Below, piece after piece: positions 39,201 to 51,141 of a stretch of DNA of 64,000 nt. The translations under genes were made by a program, and so were the position numbers. Source of the stretch: Halichondria panicea (Eukaryota; Porifera; Demospongiae; Suberitida; Halichondriidae). The notes beneath the pieces were generated by a model, which was not told the origin of the DNA, did not search any database, and saw only the letters and a list, made by a program, of their open reading frames with translations. Positions within the stretch are counted from its first letter, which is position 1. The number at the start of each line of letters is the position of its first letter. Where the stretch lies: positions 4,403,378 through 4,467,377 of the forward strand of contig NC_087381.1 in NCBI RefSeq assembly GCF_963675165.1. The letters run 5' to 3'.

Positions 39201-42200
39201 GAGAAGCCTCGTCATAGCGAAAGATCACGTAGTGACATGTACGAGCACCACTCTGTCTCATCACGGTCACGAATGGGCACACACTCACGAGCTGCAATAG
39301 ACACGCCCCCTCCAACTGTCACACACCACCCACGGAATCGGTATCGCGGGGACACGATCGCTGGGAGGTAAGAAAAAGAGAGGAGACTATAGCCGATTAT
39401 TTGTGTGTTTGTATAAGACATTTCCTCAAAAGAACACGAGTATCATGTCCTGTGATTGTTAAATGACCTTTAACCCTACGCAGATCTGATAAGGCCCGTA
39501 GTTTCAAAGACTCCGATGATGAGGACGTGATGCAAGACTCTTACTACCCATCCGTGTCACGTATAAGATACAAGGTTTGTGCAAAGGGGGTATCAGATTG
39601 CGGTTCTTCTATGGAAGCGAAAAGCACACATGGACAATTAATGTATTCGTTTTCCCTCTTGCGATTTGTGTTCCCTTTTGGGCTTGCGTACATGTACATG
39701 CGTACATGTTCAGTACACTGTGCAGAAATACATGTACATGTACAGTTACAAGATTGGATGCATTCACTATACACAGATTTCACTGTATGTGTCTGTCGCT
39801 CGCTATGGCTCTGCTTTCTCCCCTGATAAATACTGTACATACACATTAGGCAACACAGGTACTACAGTTACCAAATACATCCCATTTTTGAGGGGTCAAT
39901 TTCTCAGATTACCACAAGAGACGTTTTCACTGGCAGCGTGGGTGGTGGGATAATTGTTTCTTGCAAAATACTTCTTCGTATTACATGCGCTTGTAAACAC
40001 TTGAGCATGATAATTAACTAAGTGACTAATGATGTTACTGTACAGTGTACGTATACAATGTACATGTAGCACTGTATTTAGACTATATGCTTAATTATCA
40101 TACTTTTTCTTCACCCACAGCACCAGGCGGGTGAAGGCCACGAGAAGTCGTCACGGTGGGAGGCTGGGGTCGATAAACCACAACAACAACAACGCAGTAA
40201 GGACAACTACGATAGCCAGGACCGGGCGTACGCACAGGTGAGAGTGGGGTACACACACATATCCCCTCGCCCCCCCCCTCTGCACACAGTCACACCCCAC
40301 ACATGCACATCTGCTAACTTCCGACACGAAACTGTAACACATCTTCACCACACAAACACAGTGAACGTTTGACAAAACTTGCGACCAAAACTAATTTCAA
40401 GTTACTGAATGAATTATTGTACAGTTGACATTACCTATTGCCATGTGATTGACTCCGTCTCCTTTTCTTCTGTACACAGTTGTATCGAGAGAATGAAAAG
40501 TTGAAACAGAAAATAATTGCGATGAAGAAAGAGAGTACAGCCGGGTCAGACTCACCCTATATCGAGAGTAAGTACATGTACCATATTACTGCTTTTAGTT
40601 TCAATCACTCATAGTTATACTGTACGTATACTTTATAATTATGAGTTTCTCTGTAGCTTGTTACCTACTGTATATACGTACCAAGCTACAGAGAAATTCA
40701 ATAGGCGTTGATTTGGCGTGGTTGAGCTGTCATGTACCTAATGCTCACTATTACTGCACACTTGCGCTACGTTACTTCACATTATTGAAATGTATGTCCC
40801 TGAACAGTTTGCCATTACATGTTGCTCTCATTATAACTGTTTTCCTTGTTTTCTTGGAACTACTACTGTAACAGTAACCGCGAATTCCTTCTCTGAGTCG
40901 CTACCGTTTGCCACCCAGTAGTCGTACATTCACTGAATTCCTAGGCTGGGACTGGCGGTTAGTAAGAGCCACCCTCCCACCCGATAGCTGATAACCTTGC
41001 TGTCGTCGTGGTGACACAATACAGCCTAGTGTTTTATGGGACTAATTATATAGTTATTAAGCATTCAGTTATGTAACGGGAGTACATGTACACTACGTAG
41101 CTACCTAGCGTTTTAATTGCCACCTTAGGATATACTAAAATACTTTAAATTTGTGACAGCTTTGTGGTATGAGAGGTCCAAATTTAATTTACTTCATAGT
41201 ACGCATGTGCTTGTTGATCCAGAACTTTCAGGACTTTTCGTCGATAGTTCCTTCTGTGCTTCAGTCTAGATCATGTGCTCAGGAAAGACTGCAACGCCCT
41301 CAAACAAGAATACAATATGTTTTGGGAGCAGCCACTTGTTCCCTTGGCACAGTTGTATATAGAGAGGCTGTCATTTTTTACGTGATTTCCGCTATACTTA
41401 TTAAACTTGATCTGCTTAGATTTATTTGCCCACCGCTTCACCACAGGACAATTTGATGATCTGAAGAAAGCTAAGGAAGATGCTGAAGAAGAACTACGAA
41501 GAGAAAAGAGCTCTCACAAAGCCGTCAGGAAAGACTGCAATGCTCTCAAACAAGAATACAACAAAATACGCTCAAAGGTACATGTATGTGCAGTGTGAGG
41601 AAGGTGTTGATGTAAGACCTCCCTCAAGCCTTTAATGAAGCTACATTGTACCCTTGTAGTTTTTTGGGGCTATAAAGATACAAAAAAGAGTTGGTACTTT
41701 TCTTTATCAATGCAGTGTTTACTGTCAATCTATGTTATGTACATACATGTATACATGTACATGCATGTATAATTATAGTTAAATGAAGCTCCCACTCCCT
41801 CACACGTGTACATGTTCGTGTATCTTCACACTCTCACCCACTCCCCCAGTTCGAAGAGCTGGAACGAATCAACTGGAGACTATCAGACGAAAATCACAAG
41901 CTCACTATCAAACTCATGGAGGAAGACCGAAGCAGCTCGGGATTCTCCCGTCGCCCTGGAGACGGGGGCTCCGGTGAACCCTCGGCACGGTCCAGTTACG
42001 CCAGTGAGCTGTCCTTCCAACGATCTCATCTCAGACAAACTTATCATGGTGAGTGAATTTGTTGTCGAAGTCCTAAAATTACATGTGTAGGTATTGCATG
42101 TACTGTATACTGCTCTTATGGGGATGGAGTTGATTGATATTTAGGCTGATAGGCTTATTTTTAGCCCTCTTGCTGGTCATTATGCATACGTACAGCACGT

Positions 42201-45194
42201 AGTATAATGTAAAGTTTCCACGTTGACCCCCCCCTTCCTTGTACAGGTACTACGGGCAAAGGGGATGTTTCCAAGGACACATCGTCTCGCTCAAAGTCCA
42301 AAGGTCGGCCTGAGATGAAGCGGGTCTCCAGTGAGGGTAAACCCCTAGATTACGAGGATCCCGGCAAAGATAACCATATCAACTACCCAAAAGCAAAGAC
42401 ACACGTAAGTGTACTTTTATCTGTTGTGACCCTTTACCACGTTTAAGATTCACGTCCTCTTTCGATGTAAGTCTTGTGTTTAGATCTGCATATCCTTGTT
42501 TTGCGACCAATCTAAACCAAAGAACCAAAAGTTTAAGCTGCCTATAATTGAATTGATCCCCTCCCTACAGAAATCCGGAACGTCCAGTGCAGGCTCCATC
42601 ATGGACAATCTTGCCCTCACAATGGTCAGTACAACACCAGACGAGCAGTCACAAGTCTTTATGGTGCTCGGGGAGGACGTCAGCAAGAGTGTGGTGAGTG
42701 GGTGGGGTGGGGTCATTGGGGTGTATAGTTTTGAACCTACATGTAGTAGTGGTAAAATTTGTACTAAGAGATGCATGCATGCACACATTTTGCATTTCAT
42801 GTGTGATTTTGGGGCCAGTTTAACTTATGAATGTGCTGTGATATACAACGTATATATGTACATGTACATGTACATGTATGTGTGACTAAACAGTTCACCT
42901 ACATGTATAATTATTTATTCTCCCAACTCCAGCTACCTGAAAGCCTTGCAAAAGACAAGGAGCTAGCGATGATGTATGCACTCCAAAACTGCCACTCTGT
43001 GCAAGAACTCATCAAATGTCTCGTGTCTTACGGCGTTTCCTCCAGCTCTGACCAACTCCAGGGCTTTCAAGTCGAGAACAAGCATTTGCAAGAACGAGTG
43101 GAACATTTGAAGGCCAAGAATACAGCAATTTCTGAATCTTTCCAAAGTTCTAAGCTGAATATGGACGAAATGTACCACAATGCAGAGAAAATCGAAGCAA
43201 ATAACGTTCGTTTACGGCATGCACTGATAATGGCCCAGCACGCTTGTGAAGCTTTTGAAGTTCTCTTCGAATTACGATCAGGATATTCGAGACACGGTGG
43301 TTCGAACGGCTCTTACTTTCCATCATTTGATAACTCGAGTCTCGATTCAACCCTCGCTAGAAGTCCTGATCGGGAGCAGGTGTCAATCAAACACACAGCA
43401 ACGTATCGAGCTCGATGTCTACTGCACAGCCTCGACTCAGATGTTGAGCTTCAAAGCTACCCCCCTCTGTTAAACATGAGACAAGGCAGTGGTGAATATC
43501 AATCACATACAACCAATTGGCTACCAGGTACATTATCGCAAAACACTGGTACTACGAGTGGGTTGAGCTCTATGAGTGGTGGAATTGAAGGCGACATAAC
43601 ACAAGCTGAAATCGATCGTTTGAAACAATACTCACAAGCTCTCTTGCATTACGAGAATCACCTAACGAGTACGCTAGTCCCGATGGATGGTCTAGAAGGG
43701 CTGAAAACGATTAAGAAGCCTGTGGTTGTGAGAGATTGTTACCAAGCTGACGCGTCTGGGAGCATCACTGATCTGGAGGATGCAGCACATGCAGAGGAGC
43801 TGTGTAAAGTTAGAGAGGAGAAGGCTGAGCTACGGGTAAGTACACATACATGTACTTACACTTTCCGCTGGGTTTATGGAATTGATTGTAGACATTCCCT
43901 GTACAGGATTTTACATGCCACATGTACATTGTAGCTAGCCAAAAGAAACTGCATACTGTACATCTCGCAAGTGCATGTACTTACAAATGTAGGTTTTTGC
44001 TTGGAACTCTGAAAATGTGTATGAATTGCTTTGTTATTTTGGCATTGTACATAGTTACATGTGATGTACACTACCTGCCCATATTTGTTTCCCACAATCT
44101 CTCAACTTGAAACCACGCCCCTCAGTCCCAGATATACATGATGGAGCAGGAGAAGAGACGCATGGAGCTTGAAGTGAGTCGAATGCTCATTCACAAGCAG
44201 AAGTCTGACAGACAGATCGCTGAGCTGCAGTTCCAACTCAAAGACGAGAAGAGAAAAAGAAAGAAAGAGCAGAAAAAGAGAAAAGTACGTTTGAGCCTTG
44301 TTGCTACATGTACTGTACAATGTACATGTAGCTTGTAAATTATAAAGCTGCTAATTTTCGCATGTCTCGGTAAATGGACCCTTTACATATATGAATGTAC
44401 ATGTTACATGTATGTACATGTACATAATGTAGGTTAGGCATGCTATGAACCTTGATGGCTGTATTCATCATGTCACTAATTACAGAGTGAAGCGTCCATC
44501 CCCCCTCACGACCCAAGTCACATCAGTGAGCTTTCCCTGGAGTACACCAGTGCCCTAGACAGAGAGAGGGAGGTCTCGAGGAGATATGATGACCTGTTCG
44601 GGTTCCTACAGTGCCACATCAAAGATTCACAGGTACGACATGTACAGTAGGTTTAAAGGAGTGACTACTTACTGTGTCTGAAGCGTCAGCAAAAGCGACT
44701 AGGCTTGTATACGTGCCCCAAGGCCCCAAGACTGAACCTTCTCATTGACGAGAATTAAACTGTTTTTATCTGCATGCATAATACATGTACATGTACATTT
44801 ATTTAACAAAACAAGTACATAAACAATCAATCCCATGCACACCCACTGTTGACACCCACACAGGACACAACAGAGCATCTTATGACGTTTGTCAAGGAGC
44901 TACGTCGAGCTAACAGTGCACTAGTGGATGCCTTTGAGAAGTCTAAGAAAAGACAACAGGCTGAGAAGAAAAGAATGAAAACTGAGCTAGTCAGCTACAT
45001 GAACAGAATACAAAAAGGGACAGGGCCTCTATTAGACGTGAGTCAAAACAAATTGTTTGTTCAGTGGTGGACTTGGTGCCGCTTTTAATATTACACACGT
45101 AGATCATTGACGACCATTGTGACATGCCTGAAGCGTTTCAACTGTTTCTATTCAATTACAGGAACCCATACCAGTCGGACCATTGCACACATGA
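27292..45194 (+). CDS. MCC: MCC (mutated in colorectal cancers) homologue
   Basis: Sixteen exons with GT-AG ends and matching phases: 27292-27362, 31188-31453, 32301-32407, 39183-39367, 39484-39574, 40121-40237, 40480-40567, 41447-41577, 41850-42048, 42247-42404, 42571-42693, 42933-43835, 44126-44284, 44486-44632, 44864-45037, 45162-45194; 983 residues (human long form about 1019). The N-terminus is an EF-hand-like pair (FESCKSYKDGAVSPNDF; GTDGEGCFSLDSF). A basic, serine-rich linker follows, then coiled coils (exons 7-9). Exon 12 holds the most conserved part: LAMMYALQNCHSVQELIKCL and LQERVEHLKAKN, corresponding to human LAHSLQDCSNIQEIFQTL and LNSRIEHLKSQN. Exon 15 has FVKELRRANSALVDAFEKSK, matching human FVNDLKRANSNLVAAYEKAK. 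MCC proteins are coiled-coil scaffolds at cell cortex and junctions, linked to Wnt signalling and polarity. The end, GPLHT, lacks the PDZ-binding ETSL of vertebrate MCC. Intron 3 is 6.8 kb. Confidence 0.93.
29528..29775. repeat. G-run / C-run repeat in MCC intron 1
   Basis: Thirteen G in a row near 29547 and fourteen C near 29569 are separated by a few bases, followed by two further copies of cccccccaaaat-like words, the last at 29755. The outer words tcatctag (29537) and ctagatga (29773) are inverted, suggesting a mobile element remnant. The G/C runs could fold into a hairpin or quadruplex. Confidence 0.55.
30868..31097. repeat. Inverted-repeat remnant with C-runs in MCC intron 1
   Basis: gatccaggattcttaaggggg on the left and ccaaaatcttggattcagcc on the right are partly inverted, with long C runs between (30895-30912). 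Probably a non-autonomous element. Confidence 0.5.
32026..32232 (-). repeat. MITE with TACCGTATTACT ends, diverged copy in MCC intron 2
   Basis: In reverse complement it begins taccgtattaattactagaa and contains gcgagcatcaaac, aatcaattt, cttgccagaacgcaatagtt and caaagggtcaattttt, in the same order as the copies at 612-831 and 56937-57155. Its far terminus is not preserved. Confidence 0.7.
33536..33688 (+). repeat. Polypurine tract, about 150 bases
   Basis: The plus strand is almost entirely A and G (gagagctagtgaggaagaca, ggggagagcgggaacaaaga, aggaggagagcggggg and similar), with few pyrimidines. Such strand asymmetry can favour triplex (H-DNA) structure; here it is only an observation. Confidence 0.7.
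38317..38438. repeat. Tandem repeat of an agagactacctctctattgagaccac unit
   Basis: The unit agagactacctctctattga gaccactca occurs twice at about 48-base spacing, followed by a diverged third copy (agagaccacttctctattgt tgaaaccact). It lies in MCC intron 3. Confidence 0.75.
41279..41318 (+). repeat. Relic copy of part of MCC exon 8 in the preceding intron
   Basis: tcaggaaagactgcaacgcc and the following ctcaaacaagaatacaa repeat the end of exon 8 (about 41527-41563) over some 37 bases, with only two differences, both silent third positions (AAT/AAC and GCT/GCC). The relic has no donor at the matching place. Confidence 0.75.
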
Positions 45195-46681
45195 CCCACT
45201 ACCGAAAGTAATTGAGCTCACAAAAACTGATTTTAAGCTGCACCAGAAATACATAGCATCATTACGTAACGCATTGTCATGTTTATAGTACAGTAATTAT
45301 TAGTCTACTAATTATTTACTTCAGTTAATTTTTGTACAGTAAGTACTTAATTTTACCATAGCATAGAATTAATTTATTTGTACCTTTAATGTAGCTACAG
45401 CTTTTGTAGTTTTAAGTAAGTACGTGTATACTAAGTTTGATTTTTATGTATTAATAATTTTTCCTTATTATTTCAGCAAATTATACGTGTATTATTGTTT
45501 GTAACAATGAAATTAATTCCCAATGCATTTTGCATCACATCACTGCGGCATCCTCTATAATTGTTCGACTATGAATTCTGAATTCACAGAATTCACTTTA
45601 CTGCAGCATGTATAACTAGCCTCAATCTGAACAACTATTTGTTCGCCTAACCATTATAAAAGTGAAAACTTGGCCTACATGGGATTGAGGCTTGTACTAT
45701 AATTACCGTATATCTTCTAATTTATCGGACACTTCTAATTACCTCAGTATAAATTATACATGTAATAGAGAATTATTATTATTATAGATCAGGTCTTTCT
45801 CAATTGAGAGCGGCCTGTAATCGAGGCTAGCACGCACGCGGGGTAATTATTTACATACCCCGTATAATTATTTCACTGAGCATGCACGTGATTGTGCTCA
45901 GTTCTTGGGAACGCCTCCTCATATATGCACTTCCGATTTTATAAACCTCATGGTTTCTAGGCAAGGTCACAATCTACGGTCAACCCCAAACTGTTCACTT
46001 CTCTGATTTGAGCCATCTTCTTGCCCTTTCACATCACCCTCCTAGGAAATTGTAAGCTTATTGTCTAGTGCACACACACTAGACTTTAATTGGGTTGATA
46101 TTCGGATTTTAGCCAAACCTAAGTTTAATTATTCTATAAAACTACATTCGTATTATAATTATGTGTTAATATGTACTAGGCTTGTTCTCACAACCATTAC
46201 TTCCTCACCATTGCCCTTTCTCTAATTCAGTGTAGTAAACTAGATTACTTGTTAAACAGGTCAGTTTTCGACCCTCCCCCAATTCTATTGGTGTGAATAC
46301 TAGCAATTAATTCTCTACGATATCCTAATATGGACATAAAACATTTTCTAACGATATTCATGTCACACTATTGAGTGTAGTTCGGCTACAAGTGCATGTG
46401 ACCTTTCAATTGTGTTTTTTAAAAGTATTGTCTAACTGGATAGTGCTTTGTTGTATGCAATGTAATGGTACGTGTTACTGTCCCAATGTTACAAGCTAAA
46501 AGTATGACCATTCATCAAAAACATTTTCCTGGTTTCTAGGCCTTAGGATTCGCTTTACCTCCAGTAGTTTTAGCGTGTGTAAATACGTGTATTTAAGCAC
46601 AAAGCATAAGTTTTAGCATGTACAAAGAAATTCACTGTCCAACACTACATACAAAATTCACACACACACCCAGAGAACATA
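45195..46681. other. MCC 3' UTR and ADP/ATP carrier promoter
   Basis: AT-rich with no ORF. A degraded TAGCCTCG-family fragment lies at 45628-45692 (tagcctcaatctgaac ... gggattgaggctt, with gttcgcctaaccattataaa inside). No core-promoter element is identified. Confidence 0.5.
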
Positions 46682-48587
46682 ATGGCTGCTGTTGACAAAA
46701 ATAAGCTTGGTTTTGCCGAGAGCTTTGCTCTGAGTGGCTGCGCTGCCATTATCTCAAAGACAGCTGCTGCCCCCATTGAGAGAGTCAAACTCCTGGTCCA
46801 GAACCAAGATGAGATGATCAAGGCTGGCCGTCTCTCTGAGCCCTACAAAGGAGTCATCGACTGCACTACCAGAACATTCAGGACTGAGGGTGAGTGCTTT
46901 ATGCGTGTTAGTATTATTCGGGACATACATGTACATGGTTATACGTGTAGATTGGTATTTTTACAGGCTTATCTTTGACTAGTGGTACTGTATATGCGTA
47001 CTTTAATATTAAACTCCAGTTTGGTCCCCAAAGTCCTTTGTGTAGTTTTCACGTGTATATTTGTACTTAGAAGTGCAGAATTTTCTGCTGTTCATTTATA
47101 CTGTTGTTGCTCTGTGTACATTGTGATGTCATGGTTAGCAACTCCTTCTTTTCTCCTGCTAATGTGTTTCTAGCCATGATTAATTGTCGTAGTAGTATTG
47201 TATTGTATATTGCGTGTATGAACAACTAACATTTTCTTTCGGTTTTGACCTGTACGATGGGTATTATTTAGAAAGAAATGTGTGGTCAGAAGAATGCAGG
47301 GAAACTTGTATCGTGGGCACCAATAGATACTAGCTGAATGTGGTGTTGTTGTTAGCAGCTTGTGGGATATGATTTTTCAGTGTGTGTGTACATTTTGTAA
47401 CAAAGTACGGTGTGTGCTTTGGCATAGTAATTATGCATGTACATGTACATTGGTGGTGTCAGAGCTTACGTTTTCATTTTGTATGTAGATTGCTTCCTAT
47501 GCTTGTGCAACTTGTTATGCGCTAATTGTATTAATTGGTTTTTGTGATCAACAACAATTATTATTGTGAGGCTACTGCTACAATATTGTGTATGGGTGTA
47601 CTATGCTTACAGCCCACAGGAATACATAATTACACGTACATACCGTAAAACTGGAAAATTTGGTAAGTGTTTTAATTTTGCGAAGTTTTCAAATTAAAGT
47701 TTTCCGGTAGACACAACGTCAAACTTCAGCAGTAGCCACACTTAAGACACCAACGCGATGTCAGTTGGCTGGTATTATCATTCGCCAAATAGTTATAATA
47801 CATGTAATTATACCCGCCAAATTTTCCGATTATAATAATTATAGTACATGATCACGCTTTCTTTTCCCATTCTGCAGGTTTTCTTCCCTTCTGGAGAGGT
47901 AACTTGGCCAACTGCATCCGATACTTCCCCACCCAGGCCCTTAACTTTGCCTTCAAGGACCAGGTCAAGGCTCTCTTCAAGCCCTCAAAACAAGACTCGT
48001 ACGCTACCAAATTCTCCAAGAACATTGCCTCTGGAGGAGCTGCTGGTGCAATGTCTCTGTGCTTTGTCTACTCACTTGACTACGCACGTACTCGTCTTGC
48101 CAATGACGCAAAATCTGGGAAGAAATCAGGAGGTGAGCGTCAATTTAACGGGCTTATCGATGTTTACTCCAAAACTCTCAAGAGCGACGGTTTCGTTGGC
48201 CTCTACCGTGGTTTTCTCATCTCCTGTGTTGGAATCGTCGTGTATAGAGGGTTTTACTTTGGCTTGTACGATACCCTCAAACCTATTCTTCTCGGTGAGA
48301 ACGCTGGTGTCATGATCTCGTTCCTTCTCGGCTACGGTGTCACCGTGACAGCTGGTTTGATCTCCTACCCCATCGATACAATCCGTCGGCGAATGATGAT
48401 GACTTCTGGAGAGGCCGTCAAGTACAAGGGCTCCATGGATTGTGCCCTTCAGATTATTCGTAACGAAGGTGCAATGTCGCTAATGAAAGGGGCAGGAGCT
48501 AATATCCTCCGTGGTGTGGCTGGTGCTGGAGTGTTGTCCGGTTTCGACAAGTTCAAGGAGCTGTACATGTTGTGGCGTCTGAAATAG
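46682..48587 (+). CDS. ANT: Mitochondrial ADP/ATP carrier (SLC25 family)
   Basis: Two exons, 46682-46889 and 47878-48587 (phase 1), giving 305 residues, close to the usual 298-310. It starts [19 protein letters not shown]. Three mitochondrial carrier repeats carry the PX(D/E)XX(K/R) signatures: PIERVK in repeat 1, SLDYARTR (S for P, as is usual in this carrier) in repeat 2, and PIDTIRRR in repeat 3. The RRRMMM motif after PIDTI is diagnostic of ADP/ATP carriers. It exchanges cytosolic ADP for matrix ATP in the inner mitochondrial membrane. The GC-rich, C-ending codon choice in exon 2 differs from neighbouring genes and fits a highly expressed housekeeping gene. Which vertebrate paralogue (SLC25A4/5/6) it equals is not meaningful at this distance. 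Confidence 0.97.
47643..47838. repeat. Degraded inverted-repeat element in the carrier intron
   Basis: taccgtaaaactggaaaatttgg on the left and ccaaattttccgattata on the right are inverted, with aattttgcgaagttttc and attcgccaaatag inside. Loosely resembles the TACCGTATTACT family. Confidence 0.55.
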
Positions 48588-51141
48588 AAACTGGTTAGAA
48601 CACTGCTAGAAAGAGTTTTAGTTTAGATTGAGTTGTGGCTGTGATATAATTATTGGTTGATGTTCTTTGTACTGCGTAATTGTAGCTTACAATTATTATA
48701 TATATCTATGCTTACACCTGCATAGCTTATTATAATTATTTATAATGATGAAGTTTTATACATGCATGTGCTTTAATTAAAGTTTGTACTAGCGAAAGGT
48801 GAAGCTGCATAATTATATGCATGTTGAGGAAGCCTTGTAATTTAATAATTATACATACTGTACAGCGGGAATTTTTCGTGAGGTGCAAAATTTCGCGTTT
48901 TTCAAGGGCAGACAGAAGACACGGAAATTAAAACAGGCCTCATCCATGGTGGGTGTGGTTTCCTGGCATTGAACCGTGAATATTACAAAATAATTAATGT
49001 TTGGGCTCGATCTGGAGCCAAATAGCTAAAATTTGCATCCGTGAAATTTTCCTGCTGCTGTCTGTACCATATAGAGAGGGTAATTTTTGTGGTTTCCGTG
49101 GTTGAAGGGAATATTATACCCACAAATAAAGCACCTTTACCTGCAGTGCAAACTCCAACCACAAAAATATTACCCACGAAATGTCTCAATAATATTATTG
49201 CTGAACCACGAATATTTTTTCCCCCGAAGTTACCCGCTATACATACATAGCCTCCTGCAGCTATTTCTAATTAAGCATTCACTCGCAAAAATTAAGATGA
49301 CCCTAAGACCATAAATTATTATTATCATGTCTATTGTCAAGTCCAACATACTGTGCTGTGAAATCAGTTGTTTCTATAATTATAAACTATAGCAGGAGAG
49401 CAATAGGGCAGCTAATCAACAATTAAGCTTGAAGACAATGGGGTGTCATCAAGGAACTAATGTTAGAGATGTCAGACCGGAAGTAGTGCGTGGGCGTATT
49501 TTCGTACAGTAATTCAATGGTAAAAAACGGGACCAGAAAGTGAGTGAACAAAAAGGGCTTTCCGCAAGCCCTGGAAGAGTCTAGCAAACAACAGCTGTTC
49601 CCAGGGGTAAAAAATAGCGTAGAATTTGATTTTTATAACAGTTTTTTATGATTTTAGCATTTGATGCTTGTTTTGTGTGTGATTTTTTCTCAAAGGTGAT
49701 CATCATTTTGGCAACCAAACATGAAAATGAAAAAAAACACAAGTGAGCATGTCTTTCATCTCTAACTCTCTCCAGATTATGCAAAAAGTTGCTACAATAA
49801 GCTTTTATTTCTTGCGGAATCACATATTGCATGGATAGATGGGTGGAGCTGAGAATAGAAATGCAGTAAAATCAAGCCAAGTGTACCAATAGCTGTATTT
49901 ATTTCTTAGAAGTTCTTATAAGTTACTGAAAGTAATTATTGAAGCAATCTGAAAGCCTCTGTTGAAAAGAAACAAGAAAGATTGGAGAGAATTCCAGGGA
50001 CAACAATGTCAAAACTATTAAATTGCAAGAACTGATTCAATTTGCACACAAAAAAGACAAGAGTAATCTACTGTATTAATTAGAAGCTGTCAACAGAGTT
50101 GTATCATAGATTTATAGTTGTATGGCCTTAAATCTACATCACACTAAAAATGAATTATTTAGACCAAATGAAATTGACAGAAAAATTGCTTATAAAGATC
50201 AAGAAACAGATACAAACGTAAGGTGGACATTGATGAGAGTTCTGAAACATGATACAATATACTGTACGAAAGAAAAGATAGCATGGTTACTTTAAATCCA
50301 AAAGAACTCTCTGAAGCAGGAGACATCATACTATTATAGGGACATCATAAAGATATACATTACAGAAACATTATAAACTTCATAATAGATATCAAATGGT
50401 TACAATGTTAACTCCTGAGTCCTGAGTGTCCATTTCATACTTTTTTAAAAGAGAATAGACCAAGCGGTTCAGCAGATATGCTAACTTTGAGATCATTTCC
50501 GGTATTAACAGCAAATTTCATAAGTCCCGCCCAAGTACATTAAAATGCGGTAAATTTTTGTACGAATTTTTCCCTGACTAGTGTTCTTCAAAACTCTGTA
50601 TCTCTGCATTCGCTTGACCAAATCCAGTGCAGTAAAGTTTTTCTGGTTTGCCTAGAGTGTTCAAAAGAGATAGTAATACATAGGAGTTAGAAATAGCAAA
50701 AATGAAAATCGGTCTGACATCGCTACTAATGTGGCCAGCGGCTTTCACAAGATTGGGATTGGGATTGTGGACAGGAAGTTGGGATATAGAATCTATACAG
50801 CTCCTTCACAATGTTTGTATTATAAATTGAAAACAATCTTATAATTCAGTCAGTACGAGTACATTAATTTTAATAAGGTTTATGATCTACTAAAAAGAGA
50901 ACAGTTTGGGAAAATTTGCTATTATTTGTGAAGCAGCAATTGTGTAGCAGCAAAGAAATGTTACTGTGCATGCAATGTTTTTGAGGTCATAATTTTTCCT
51001 TATCAACACACAGGAGTGCGGTCACATGAGCTCCATATCCTGCGAAGACTGAAACTAGAGAGGTCCCAGCGCTTCGAGAGTGCGCTCCATCGTCTTTTAG
51101 AACTCCAATAGATCCTTGGCTGCAGTGGATTAGTCAGTAAA
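48588..51141. other. Gene-free interval between ADP/ATP carrier and lipid transfer gene
   Basis: Contains two degraded TACCGTATAGCG-type MITEs at about 48857-49050 (tactgtacagcgggaatttt) and 49066-49245 (taccatatagagagggtaat ... gttacccgctatacata). From 49250 to 51140 there is AT-rich sequence without recognised exons; a weak inverted pair (gagatgtcagaccgg near 49466, cggtctgacatcgct near 50710) may mark an old element. Confidence 0.5.

Noticed and set aside
49461-50733. A possible 1.3-kb transposon bounded by gatgtcagaccg words
   Set aside because: Only about 15 bases of inverted similarity and no target duplication could be seen.
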